DNA of 64,000 bases from Flavobacterium sp. J49 (GTDB lineage: Bacteria > Bacteroidota > Bacteroidia > Flavobacteriales > Flavobacteriaceae), in the NCBI RefSeq assembly GCF_011742145.1, contig NZ_JAAQQU010000104.1:391938-455937 (forward strand), given 5' to 3'. The position numbers and the translations under genes are program-made. The notes beneath the pieces are model-generated. The model saw nothing but the letters and a program-made list of their open reading frames with translations. It did no database searches and had not been told where the DNA came from. Positions 34,607-42,794 of this stretch are shown piece by piece (within the stretch, counting starts at the first letter, position 1; each line of letters starts with the position of its first letter).

Positions 34607-35863
34607 ATGCCAAGAATCTTTTTCTGCCTCTTATTCTTTTGTTTAGCTACGCCAATGTGGAGTCAACCGCCTACACAGGAAGAACTCGAACAAAGAAAAG
34701 CCAAAATACAGCAAGAAATTTTAGAAAAACAGGAGCAACTGAATTTGATGAAAACCAAAGAAAAGTCAGTTGTTGGGCAATTATTAATTCAAAAAGAAAA
34801 AATTGGTCTCAAAGAAAAACTCATCCGCACTACCGAAAAGCAAACCAAATTGTTGAGTAATGATATTTATGTCAACCAACTCAAAATCAACCAGCTCAAT
34901 CGCGACTTGGAACAACTGCGCAAAGACTACGCAGAGATGATTTTAAAGTCGTATAAGAGCCGTTCGGAGCAAAGCCGAGCCATGTTCTTATTGTCGTCAC
35001 AAAACTTTCTTCAGGCTTATAAAAGAGCGCAGTACATGAAGCAATATGCGAGTTATCGCAAAATGCAAGGCGAAGAAATCAAAGGAAAAACCAAACAGCT
35101 GGAAGATTACAATGTTAAAATTGGCGTTCAAAAATTAGAGAAAGAGAAACTCATAGCCGAGAACGAAAAGGAAAAGCAGGAATTGGTCAAAGAAAAACAA
35201 GAGCAGGAGAAAATTGCCAATCAAATCAAAAAAGAAAAAGGCAAAATCACGGCTGAAATCAAAAAGAAACAAGCCGAAACCAAAAAGATAGATGCTCAAA
35301 TCAAGAAAATGATCCGCGATGCGATTATTGCCGCCAATAAGAAAACAGCGGCAGCCAATGTAAAAGCCAATCCGAAAATTACAGATGCGGAGAAAAAGGC
35401 TATTGAGTCTTCAACCAATATCGTTTTAACGCCCGAAGGAAAATTGGTTTCTAATAATTTCAAGGCCAATAAAGGCAGATTACCTTGGCCTGTGGAAAAA
35501 GGCGTTATCAGTTTGGGCTATGGGAACCAACCGCATCCGGTTTTTAAAACCATTGAAGTCCATAATAGCGGTATTGAAATTTCAACCGAAAGTGGTGCTT
35601 CTGCCAGAGCGGTTTTCTCTGGTGAAGTTGTTCAAATCCAACAAGTAACGCCGCTTAAAAAAGCAGTTTTGGTCAGACACGGAGATTTCTTTACATTGTA
35701 CCAAAATTTGAGTTCAGTAAACGTTCAGCCCGGAGATAAGGTTTCTGCTAAAGAAGTATTGGGTAAAATTAGAACCGATGCCGACGGACGCACGGTACTT
35801 AAGTTTGTGATTTCGCAAAACAGCACTTATTTTAATCCGACCACTTGGTTGTCATCAAGATAA
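34607..35863 (+). CDS. EnvC-like murein hydrolase activator (coiled coil plus degenerate LytM domain)
   Basis: A 418-residue exported protein: signal peptide (1-19, ending MWSQ), a long charged coiled coil (~20-250) and a C-terminal M23/LytM domain (~290-415). Of the metal and catalytic residues of M23 peptidases, His310 (HPVF) remains. The usual Asp of GxD is Glu324, the usual HxH histidine is Asn367 (YQNLS), and the last His position is Lys (LKFVIS). It therefore looks catalytically inactive and, like EnvC, probably activates an amidase for daughter-cell separation. A strong terminator follows. Confidence 0.9.
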   Translation: MPRIFFCLLFFCLATPMWSQPPTQEELEQRKAKIQQEILEKQEQLNLMKTKEKSVVGQLLIQKEKIGLKEKLIRTTEKQTKLLSNDIYVNQLKINQLNRDLEQLRKDYAEMILKSYKSRSEQSRAMFLLSSQNFLQAYKRAQYMKQYASYRKMQGEEIKGKTKQLEDYNVKIGVQKLEKEKLIAENEKEKQELVKEKQEQEKIANQIKKEKGKITAEIKKKQAETKKIDAQIKKMIRDAIIAANKKTAAANVKANPKITDAEKKAIESSTNIVLTPEGKLVSNNFKANKGRLPWPVEKGVISLGYGNQPHPVFKTIEVHNSGIEISTESGASARAVFSGEVVQIQQVTPLKKAVLVRHGDFFTLYQNLSSVNVQPGDKVSAKEVLGKIRTDADGRTVLKFVISQNSTYFNPTTWLSSR

Positions 35864-35904
35864 AAACAAAAAACCGACTTTCTTAGTGAGTCGGTTTTTT
35901 GTTT
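35864..35904. terminator. Bidirectional terminator between convergent genes
   Basis: A perfect 16-base stem (35864-35879 with 35889-35904, core AACCGACT/AGTCGGTT) flanked by A and T runs, with a nine-base loop. It can stop transcription from both the EnvC-like gene (+) and the DUF3857-type operon (-). Confidence 0.9.
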
Positions 35905-35919
35905 GGATAATATTCAGAA

Positions 35920-38079
35920 TTAGTTCTTCTTTAGTAAAACCTTTTCCTGAGTAAACTGGTAAGCCGCATCTAAAAAAGCAATCATTTTGCTCCAATTGGC
36001 ATTAGGCTCATAATAGTTTTTATAATACTTAAACGTTTTGATGACCAATTGATTTCCTTTTACCTCCGCGGTTGAGGTAAATCCTCCGGTTTCATTTTCC
36101 ACCTTTTTGTTAAGCTTTTCCAACCCCGAAACACTGTAGCCTGAAGGAATTTCCAGAATAATTTCATTCTCAAAAGAACGCGGATAAATCATGTAAATAT
36201 TGTTTTTTCGGTCTTTTTCTTTTTGGTCGATTTCAATTTGGGAAGTCAATATTTTACCAATTTCAACGAGATATTTATCGCCTGCTTTTTTGATTAAATT
36301 GTTTTTGACCACAAAAGTCTCTTCCATTTCTAAAGCCGATTTTTTACCGTAACGTCCGGAATTCTTGATTTCAAATTTGTAATCATCCACTTCAAATTCG
36401 TACTCTTCTTCCACCGATTTTTCGAAGGTTTCTTTTTGTTTGTCCTTCATTTTATTAATCAAAGAGTTCATCTCGTTGGTATATTGCTCTTTCTTCTTTT
36501 TGTTTTTAACGTATTCCAAAAGCTGTGTAGTACCGTATTTTTTGTAATCTTCATATACATAATCATAGAAATTGAACTTGTCTTTTTGTTCGTTTTCTTT
36601 CAAATGACCCAAATAAGATGATTCTCTTTTGATAGAAAAACCGGTAAAGTTATCTAAGGTTAAGCTGGTTTTGGTTTTATAACTATTTTCCTGATAAGTA
36701 CTTGACGGAAGTATAACGGTTGAAGCATCGGTTACTTTTTTTCCTTTAGAAACTTCCAATACATAGGCTTTTGAATTTTCTACCGTATAATCAATTTGGT
36801 CAGCACTGGTGTAAGGCGAAAAGTATTGCAGGTAAACCGGATTTTTGGTATTCACTCGGATAAGCTTAGTTACATTGCCTTGTATCAACAAATCATCGAT
36901 AGAGCCATTGTATCTTGGTGTGGCCACAATAATATCATAATCAATTTCATTTTTCTTAAGGAAGTACATGAAATAATTGATAAAAGATTCTTCGCTACTA
37001 AAGAAAATCGGATTGTAACCGTAATATTCAAACGGGTAAAAAAGCTTGGTTTCATTGACCACAAAGGCTTCTATGTACCGTGTATAATATTCGTGACGAC
37101 AGAAATAATATACCTCGCGAATCTTTTCTTCGTCACTGGCAAATGTTTTGCCTTTCAAGAAATCCTTGATTGGATCCAGATTTCCGTTTGGAACAAACTT
37201 TTTGTTGTAATAGTCGTAAATGTCTTGTTTGGCGACGGTTTTCTTGATTTCTTTTTCGCTTTCAGATAAAAAGCCATCTGCCAGTTTTTCAAATTTCCCC
37301 GAACGGGCAAAAATTACTTGAAACTTGTAACAAGGCATTTCCGCCAATGGATAAAACCAACGCGGGAATTCGTTCTTTTCGATATTTTTTTCCGCCAATT
37401 CATAGCTTCTTTCGCCGCTGTTTTTGGTTGGAATTTGTTTTAATTGCGGCGCACCGTTATAAGTGTTGAAATTGACAAAAAAGTCATTTTCGGTTTCCAA
37501 GGTAATTTTCAAATCCATGGTTGGGTAAACGTCACCTAAAGGCGTTTCGACCGCATCAAAACTGTAATCATAAACCGATTTGAAAGGTTCGATACTATAG
37601 AAATAAAAGTCAATGATATCTCCAACTTCCAAGTTAGGAATGGCTAATTTTTGTTCCCCATTCACTTCTTTTGATTCTTTATCGGTGTCAATTTCTACTT
37701 CTTTTCCATCCGGTTTTACCACTTTTACGCCAATAAAATTGGTTCCTCTGCGCCAAAATCCACTTCCATAAGCTTTGTTGGAATAGAATTTGGTTTTATA
37801 GGAAAACTGCGAAAATTCGGTTACTGCCGCTTGGTCCTGAAGTTTGATTCTTTTTCGGATAGCTGAAGTGTAAGTCACATTGGCACCAAACTTATGGTAG
37901 TTGTAATGTTCTCTTTTGTGAATGATAACCGCAGATTCGTTTTTCCACTTATCGGGAACCGTATTGGCTTTTTTGAACTCATCTTTGGCACCCCAAAAAA
38001 ATTCTTTCACTTCTTTTTTATCTTGTGCTACTATAGAAGTGGTAACTAATAGCAAAAGCAATAACAGTTTGGCTTTCAT
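35920..38079 (-). CDS. Exported DUF3857-like protein with degenerate transglutaminase domain
   Basis: A 719-residue exported protein with signal peptide 1-18 (ending SIVAQ). Residues ~50-240 resemble DUF3857, followed by a transglutaminase-like middle domain and a beta-rich C-terminal part. Compared with the gene just upstream, the region DEEKIREVYYFCRHEYYTRY aligns to its DEEKIKNIYYWVQDNIRYIA. Beyond that, the catalytic GDC is replaced by SSEESF, and the His and Asp positions are also lost. It is therefore probably a non-enzymatic paralogue. It follows the active copy by 12 bases in one operon. Function unknown. Confidence 0.82.
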   Translation of the reverse strand: MKAKLLLLLLLVTTSIVAQDKKEVKEFFWGAKDEFKKANTVPDKWKNESAVIIHKREHYNYHKFGANVTYTSAIRKRIKLQDQAAVTEFSQFSYKTKFYSNKAYGSGFWRRGTNFIGVKVVKPDGKEVEIDTDKESKEVNGEQKLAIPNLEVGDIIDFYFYSIEPFKSVYDYSFDAVETPLGDVYPTMDLKITLETENDFFVNFNTYNGAPQLKQIPTKNSGERSYELAEKNIEKNEFPRWFYPLAEMPCYKFQVIFARSGKFEKLADGFLSESEKEIKKTVAKQDIYDYYNKKFVPNGNLDPIKDFLKGKTFASDEEKIREVYYFCRHEYYTRYIEAFVVNETKLFYPFEYYGYNPIFFSSEESFINYFMYFLKKNEIDYDIIVATPRYNGSIDDLLIQGNVTKLIRVNTKNPVYLQYFSPYTSADQIDYTVENSKAYVLEVSKGKKVTDASTVILPSSTYQENSYKTKTSLTLDNFTGFSIKRESSYLGHLKENEQKDKFNFYDYVYEDYKKYGTTQLLEYVKNKKKKEQYTNEMNSLINKMKDKQKETFEKSVEEEYEFEVDDYKFEIKNSGRYGKKSALEMEETFVVKNNLIKKAGDKYLVEIGKILTSQIEIDQKEKDRKNNIYMIYPRSFENEIILEIPSGYSVSGLEKLNKKVENETGGFTSTAEVKGNQLVIKTFKYYKNYYEPNANWSKMIAFLDAAYQFTQEKVLLKKN

Positions 38080-38091
38080 TTGACTTTGGTT

Positions 38092-40005
38092 TTATTTGGA
38101 TAAGGTAATTTGCTGGTTGTAATTTTCGATTAGTTTTTTGTTGAAATCATTCCATTTTTCAATTTCATTGGCTTTGATACAACCGTTTTTGAAAAGGAAA
38201 GTCTTTTTATAAACAATCTCTTTTCCGGTGTTTTCAAAACTGATATTGATGTCAAAATTGGGTTCTTTAATCACAAGATCTGAAGGGATTTTGGTCACTT
38301 TGTAACCCTCGGGAATTTTTAGTGTTATCTGCGAATTAAAATGGGTTTTGTAATTCATCTCATAATCCACTTTTCGGTCCTTTAATTCAAATCCTTTGTA
38401 CTCATTCATAAAGTCCAAATCCACATAGATTTCATCGTCAAAAGAAGAAACTTTATTCGAAATGGCAATGTTGTAGTCGAGCGTTAAAGGAATATCTCGG
38501 TTTTTGAAGTCGCTGGTTTTCAAGTCTTTTACCAGTATGCTTTTGTTTTGTCTGGATAAAAATCCGTCCAAGCGCTCTTTCTTTTTATTGGTTTCAAAAC
38601 TGTTGTAAATGTTCAAAAATTGGGTTTTGCTTTCTCCAAAAAAACTTTTGTTACAGGTACCAACAATGGTTTCGTTTTCAATACTTAGCGTGGCTTTGAA
38701 AAGTTCCTTATTGCTCTCAGCAGTTCCGCCGGGCACTTTTTCGATGATGCATTTTTCACCGTCTTCAATCATGACTTCTTTGTTTTGAATGCGCTCGGCA
38801 TAATCGCCTAAAGAATTGAATTTTTCGGTACCGTCAAGGTAAATCTTTTTGCCTTTGTGAAATAAAGTACAAATCATGTGGTTGTCTACCGCCAAAGACG
38901 GTGTTTGGTAATCATAAGCAATGTGCTTGGTTCCAATCCATGTCAGTCGCGCATCAAAACCGGCCAGTTTCAACATTTGTTTGATCAAATTGGCCATGCC
39001 TTTACAGTCGCCGTATCTCTTGGTGAAAACATTGTTAGATTCATCGGGTTTGAATCCGGCAATGCCATCTTCAAAGGCAATATATCGAATGTTATCCTGG
39101 ACCCAATAATAGATGTTTTTGATTTTCTCTTCGTCGGTTTTAGCATTGGCGGTTAGTTCGGCTACTTTGTCTTTGAGCACACTAGTGTCGTCTTTCATCA
39201 TTAAAACCAATGAGCGATACCATTTGTACAAGTCATTGTAATCTCTAAATAAAGGAGTTTTAACGCCGTCTTTCGTAAATGATTTGGCTAAAATTAAAAT
39301 GTGCGGATAAAGGTAACTTCTTCCCGGAGTTTCGTCCTCTTTGTATAGCGCCGGAACGTCGTCAAAGGTGTAAGTAACGTGTGTGATATTGCCTTCTTGG
39401 GTTGATGTTTTGGTGATTTTATGACCTTCAAAATTAAATTCTCTCAATTCAACTTCAAGCCAATTCGGAATATCAAAGGCTATTTTTTTCTTTAAAATAG
39501 GGTATTCATCATTGAAATACAATGCCGTAAAATACTTAACGTCATCGTATTTTTTCTCCATTTCATATTTGTAATTGTAGCCCTGAACCGGAAAATCAAC
39601 CGCGATGTATTTTACTTTGGCATCATTGTAGAACAAATCCTTGTCTTTGTAAAATTCGTCCGTAACGCTAAATTGTGCCGGTTTATCATTTCGGTATTTC
39701 AAAGAGAAAGTCTGAATCCTTGATTCACTATCGTAAAATTCATATTTGTGAATGTCTGCACGATGATTGATGTTCATCAAATTTTCTTTAGTCGTATGAT
39801 TTACAATGACTTTTCCATCTTTTTTGTTCAAATCAAAGCTGACAAAATCATTACTTTCCAGAATGGCAATATCGTCTTTGGAGTATTTTTCTCGTAATTG
39901 TTTTGCCTTGGTAATGTCTTCGGGTGTTGGATCAATACCTTTTTGTGCCACAACAGTATTCACAAAAAGACATAAAAAAACCAACAAAAGTTGAGTGGTT
40001 TTCAT
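38092..40005 (-). CDS. Exported DUF3857/transglutaminase-like protein
   Basis: A 637-residue protein with signal peptide 1-20 (ending TVVAQ), an N-terminal DUF3857-type beta domain (~50-240), a transglutaminase-like domain and a beta-rich C-terminus. The papain-like triad is intact: Cys334 in YGDCKGMA, His376 in DNHM and Asp391 in IYLDGT. Such Bacteroidota proteins sit in the envelope; the substrate is unknown. It is the first gene of a two-gene operon with the inactive paralogue at 35920. Confidence 0.86.
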   Translation of the reverse strand: MKTTQLLLVFLCLFVNTVVAQKGIDPTPEDITKAKQLREKYSKDDIAILESNDFVSFDLNKKDGKVIVNHTTKENLMNINHRADIHKYEFYDSESRIQTFSLKYRNDKPAQFSVTDEFYKDKDLFYNDAKVKYIAVDFPVQGYNYKYEMEKKYDDVKYFTALYFNDEYPILKKKIAFDIPNWLEVELREFNFEGHKITKTSTQEGNITHVTYTFDDVPALYKEDETPGRSYLYPHILILAKSFTKDGVKTPLFRDYNDLYKWYRSLVLMMKDDTSVLKDKVAELTANAKTDEEKIKNIYYWVQDNIRYIAFEDGIAGFKPDESNNVFTKRYGDCKGMANLIKQMLKLAGFDARLTWIGTKHIAYDYQTPSLAVDNHMICTLFHKGKKIYLDGTEKFNSLGDYAERIQNKEVMIEDGEKCIIEKVPGGTAESNKELFKATLSIENETIVGTCNKSFFGESKTQFLNIYNSFETNKKKERLDGFLSRQNKSILVKDLKTSDFKNRDIPLTLDYNIAISNKVSSFDDEIYVDLDFMNEYKGFELKDRKVDYEMNYKTHFNSQITLKIPEGYKVTKIPSDLVIKEPNFDINISFENTGKEIVYKKTFLFKNGCIKANEIEKWNDFNKKLIENYNQQITLSK

Positions 40006-40056
40006 TTTTACAGAATTTTTGGAAATATACTGTTTTTTTGAATAAAAAAACGGTTG

Positions 40057-40566
40057 CTAAACAAATAATGCTTTTAATTCAGTTGCATCGTGGGGATTCA
40101 TTTTTCCGGCCAAAACCAAACTTAACTGTTTTCTGCGTAGCGCAGCATCAAATCTTGATTTTTCCAACTCAGTTTCAGGTTCAATCTGAGGCACAGGAAC
40201 AGGATTGCCGGTTTCGTTCACGGCCACAAAAGTATAAATCGCCTCGTTGGCTTTGCTTCGGCTTCCCGATTCTCGGTCTTCAATCCAAACATCAATAAAT
40301 ATTTCCATTGAAGAGGTAAAAGCCCTCGAAACTTTAGCCTCAACAGTTACAACACTTCCCAAAGGAATGGCTCGGTTAAAAGCCACGTGATTCACCGAAG
40401 CCGTTACTACAATTCTGCGGGAATGTCTGCGTGCGGCTATACTGGCAGCTCGGTCCATGCGAGCCAATAATTCACCACCAAAAAGATTGTTCAAGGGATT
40501 GGTTTCGCTAGGCAAGACTAAATCGGTTAAAACCGTTAAGGAATCGGAAGGATGTTTAGGCGTCAT
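40057..40566 (-). CDS. Acyl-CoA thioesterase (hot-dog fold, YciA-like)
   Basis: A 169-residue hot-dog thioesterase. ETNPLNNLFGGELLARMDRAASIAA is the N-terminal helix and catalytic region (N-x-L-G-G-x-L-M pattern, about 22-46 in two pieces), and SVVTVEAKVSRAFTSSMEIFIDVW follows (in two pieces). It cleaves acyl-CoA to free acid and CoA; chain-length preference is unknown. The frame is open to 40599, but that segment runs through a -7 element and a terminator, so 40566 is chosen. Confidence 0.9.
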   Translation of the reverse strand: MTPKHPSDSLTVLTDLVLPSETNPLNNLFGGELLARMDRAASIAARRHSRRIVVTASVNHVAFNRAIPLGSVVTVEAKVSRAFTSSMEIFIDVWIEDRESGSRSKANEAIYTFVAVNETGNPVPVPQIEPETELEKSRFDAALRRKQLSLVLAGKMNPHDATELKALFV

Positions 40567-40577
40567 GTTTTTTTTTG

Positions 40578-40585
40578 CAAAGGTA
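40578..40585 (-). promoter_or_regulatory. Candidate -7 element for the thioesterase
   Basis: TACCTTTG (40585-40578 on the - strand), 12 bases before the ATG at 40566. A TTG 11 bases further up is too close to be a standard -33. Confidence 0.5.
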
Positions 40586-40597
40586 ATTACTGAAAAC

Positions 40598-40626
40598 AAA
40601 AAATCCCGATTTCTCGGGACTTTTTT
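40598..40626. terminator. Terminator after the HU/SPOR gene
   Basis: TCCCGA-TTTC-TCGGGA (40604-40619) flanked by an A-run and a T-run. On the - strand it follows the stop codon at 40625 and ends the HU/SPOR transcript. It sits just upstream of the thioesterase promoter. Confidence 0.85.
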
Positions 40627-41569
40627 ATAGTTCTTCTATTAGCAACCAGGCGTCTTTGTTGTCTAGTTTTTTGATGTCTTTCATAGTGTCCTGTGCATCG
40701 GCATAGGAGGAAAAACTTCCGTAAAGTACCGGAAACATGCCGTGTTTGTTGGCAGGTAGTCTTTTGGCTTTAAAACCTAATTTCAGTAAAGATTGATAAG
40801 CATTCTCTGCATTGCTCTCGATTCTGAAAACACCGGCAACCACATGGTAAGGCATTTTTTCATTCGGAACCGTCAAAGTCACACTCGGCAACGGATTCTC
40901 AATAAAGAAAGTCGCTTCTTGTATTTTTTGATTGATTTTTTTCTGAACGTTGGATTGTACTAATAAAGTTTCTTGTTCTACTTGTGTCAAATAATTGTCA
41001 TACAGTTTGTATCCCAAAACACCGGTCAAACCCAATGAAAGTGTGAAAACTGCAGCGTATTTCAATGCTTTGTAATTGCTTCTTTTTTCCGGAGTGAAGG
41101 TAATCGGTGCTTTTTCTTCAAATGTTTCAGCAACTTGTTTGTAGGTTTCGCGTTTTACGGCAGGAGAAACAAACGAACTCAAACCAAAAGATTCTTTGAG
41201 GTAATTGACTTGGTCAGCCGGAACAAACACTAAGTTTTTTTCAGCGTTTAAAGTAAATTCACCGATGTTTTTAATGGAAAAACGACCCAATTCCTGAATC
41301 TTATTTTTCCAATCGTTTACTTCATTTTGAATCGCGTTAACTGCAATCTCGTAGGCTATTTTTTCAGTTTGTGCCAAATGATTGGCTAATAAACCGTCAT
41401 TGTTTTTGATAAAGGGATTGAACGAAATCAATTTTTTCGGCGGATAAAACGAATGAGCGTTTTCATCCCATTGTGCCGACTGGAATTCGGTCAAAAAAGC
41501 ACCAAATCCGGGAACGGTAACACATTGATAACGATATAATAATTGGGAAATGTATTGTTCAATCTTCAT
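40625..41569 (-). CDS. HU-domain plus SPOR-domain membrane protein
   Basis: A 314-residue protein: an N-terminal pair of HU/CCDC81-like domains (about 1-130; YQCVTVPGFGAFLTEF is a recognisable piece), a single membrane helix (about 172-190) and a C-terminal SPOR domain (about 237-314). SPOR domains bind septal peptidoglycan stripped of stem peptides. The N-terminal domain is likely cytoplasmic, so the protein could link a DNA-like or protein ligand to the division site. The mRNA is predicted to be almost leaderless: a full promoter lies directly before the ATG. Confidence 0.85.
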   Translation of the reverse strand: MKIEQYISQLLYRYQCVTVPGFGAFLTEFQSAQWDENAHSFYPPKKLISFNPFIKNNDGLLANHLAQTEKIAYEIAVNAIQNEVNDWKNKIQELGRFSIKNIGEFTLNAEKNLVFVPADQVNYLKESFGLSSFVSPAVKRETYKQVAETFEEKAPITFTPEKRSNYKALKYAAVFTLSLGLTGVLGYKLYDNYLTQVEQETLLVQSNVQKKINQKIQEATFFIENPLPSVTLTVPNEKMPYHVVAGVFRIESNAENAYQSLLKLGFKAKRLPANKHGMFPVLYGSFSSYADAQDTMKDIKKLDNKDAWLLIEEL

Positions 41570-41574
41570 GTCAA

Positions 41575-41603
41575 CAAATTTATAGAAACAATAGTAGTAT
41601 CAA
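41575..41603 (-). promoter_or_regulatory. Full promoter abutting the HU/SPOR start codon
   Basis: On the - strand: TTG (41603-41601), 18 bases, TAAATTTG (41582-41575). The motif ends 5 bases before the ATG at 41569, so the transcript should begin within a few bases of the start codon. Confidence 0.6.
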
Positions 41604-41647
41604 AAAATTATTCACAAATTTTATTAACAATCCAAAAGAAAAATATT

Positions 41648-41655
41648 TAATTTTG
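41648..41655 (+). promoter_or_regulatory. Candidate -7 element for dprA
   Basis: TAATTTTG matches TAnnTTTG, 15 bases before the dprA ATG. It diverges from the HU/SPOR promoter about 45 bases away. Confidence 0.45.
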
Positions 41656-41670
41656 TAGTAATTTATTGAT

Positions 41671-42783
41671 ATGATTACAAACGAACTTTTTCATGTTTTA
41701 GCTCTTTTGCGCATTGATGGCGTTGGTGATGTGGTGGCCAAAAAACTAATAAGTCATTGTGGTTCAGCAGAAAATGTTTTTAAGACCAAATTGAAACAGT
41801 TGAAAGCGATAGATGGTGTTGGAGAAGTTTTAATCAGAAATCTAAAAGACAAAACGGTTTTCGAAAAAGCCGAACGCGAATTAGAGCATATTCAAAAAGA
41901 GAACATCAACGTTTTGTATTTTCAAAATGAAGATTATCCGGATAGGTTAAAGCATTGTATTGACGGACCGGTTTTGTTGTTTGCTTCCGGAAAAGTTGAC
42001 TTTACCAACCGAAGAATGATTAGCATAGTCGGGACAAGGCAAATCACGTCTTATGGAACTGAATTTTGCAAAAAACTTATAGAAGATTTAGCTTTATTTA
42101 ATCCGATAATAGTGAGTGGATTTGCGTATGGTGTTGATATAGTAGCACACCAAGCAGCCATGGAACACAACTTGCAAACTATTGGGGTTTTGGCGCACGG
42201 ACTCAATCAAATTTATCCCAAAACCCATAAAAAATACATCGCCAAAATGGAACAGAATGGCGGATTTCTTACCGAATTTTGGAGCAGTTCCAATCCGGAT
42301 AAAGAAAACTTTGTCAAACGAAACCGTATCGTTGCCGGCATGAGTGAAGCGACAATAGTGATAGAAAGTGCCGAAAAAGGAGGTTCCCTTATCACCGCGA
42401 ATATAGCCAATGATTACAACCGAGATGTGTTTGCTGTTCCCGGAAGAACTACGGATAAATACAGTCAGGGTTGTAATGATTTGATTAAAACCCAACGCGC
42501 CAATTTGATAACTTCTGCGGCTGATTTGGTTTATTGTTTGAATTGGGAGCTTCAATCGCAAGCGCAGAAAGACAACAAAGTTATACAAAAACAACTTTTT
42601 GTGACTTTGGATTTTGAAGAACAGAAAATTTATGATTACTTGCAGCAAAATGGAAAACAATCGCTTGATATTGTTGCGCTTGACTGTGATTTCCCTATTT
42701 TTAAACTTTCATCGGTTCTTTTGAACATGGAATTAAAGGGAATTATCAGGCCTTTACCGGGAAAATTATTTGAAGCGATTTAA
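41671..42783 (+). CDS. dprA: DNA-processing protein DprA
   Basis: A 370-residue DprA/Smf. The N-terminal helix-hairpin-helix region (RIDGVGDVVAKKLISHCG) is followed by the Rossmann-like core with IVGTRQITSYG, VSGFAYGVDIVAHQAA, GGSLITANIANDYNRDVFAVPG, and a C-terminal winged-helix-like part. DprA loads RecA onto incoming single-stranded DNA during transformation. Its presence does not prove competence, but recA is also in this window. It is 11 bases upstream of an unknown membrane protein gene. Confidence 0.95.
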   Translation: MITNELFHVLALLRIDGVGDVVAKKLISHCGSAENVFKTKLKQLKAIDGVGEVLIRNLKDKTVFEKAERELEHIQKENINVLYFQNEDYPDRLKHCIDGPVLLFASGKVDFTNRRMISIVGTRQITSYGTEFCKKLIEDLALFNPIIVSGFAYGVDIVAHQAAMEHNLQTIGVLAHGLNQIYPKTHKKYIAKMEQNGGFLTEFWSSSNPDKENFVKRNRIVAGMSEATIVIESAEKGGSLITANIANDYNRDVFAVPGRTTDKYSQGCNDLIKTQRANLITSAADLVYCLNWELQSQAQKDNKVIQKQLFVTLDFEEQKIYDYLQQNGKQSLDIVALDCDFPIFKLSSVLLNMELKGIIRPLPGKLFEAI

Positions 42784-42794
42784 AAATATACCTA

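Noticed and set aside
36796..37269. 157-codon open frame on the + strand inside the DUF3857-like gene
   Set aside because: It is a shadow of the real gene on the other strand; its translation is hydrophobic and unlike any family.
42094..42660. 188-codon open frame on the - strand inside dprA
   Set aside because: It lies entirely antisense to a well-conserved gene with clear motifs, has low-complexity translation and no promoter or family features.
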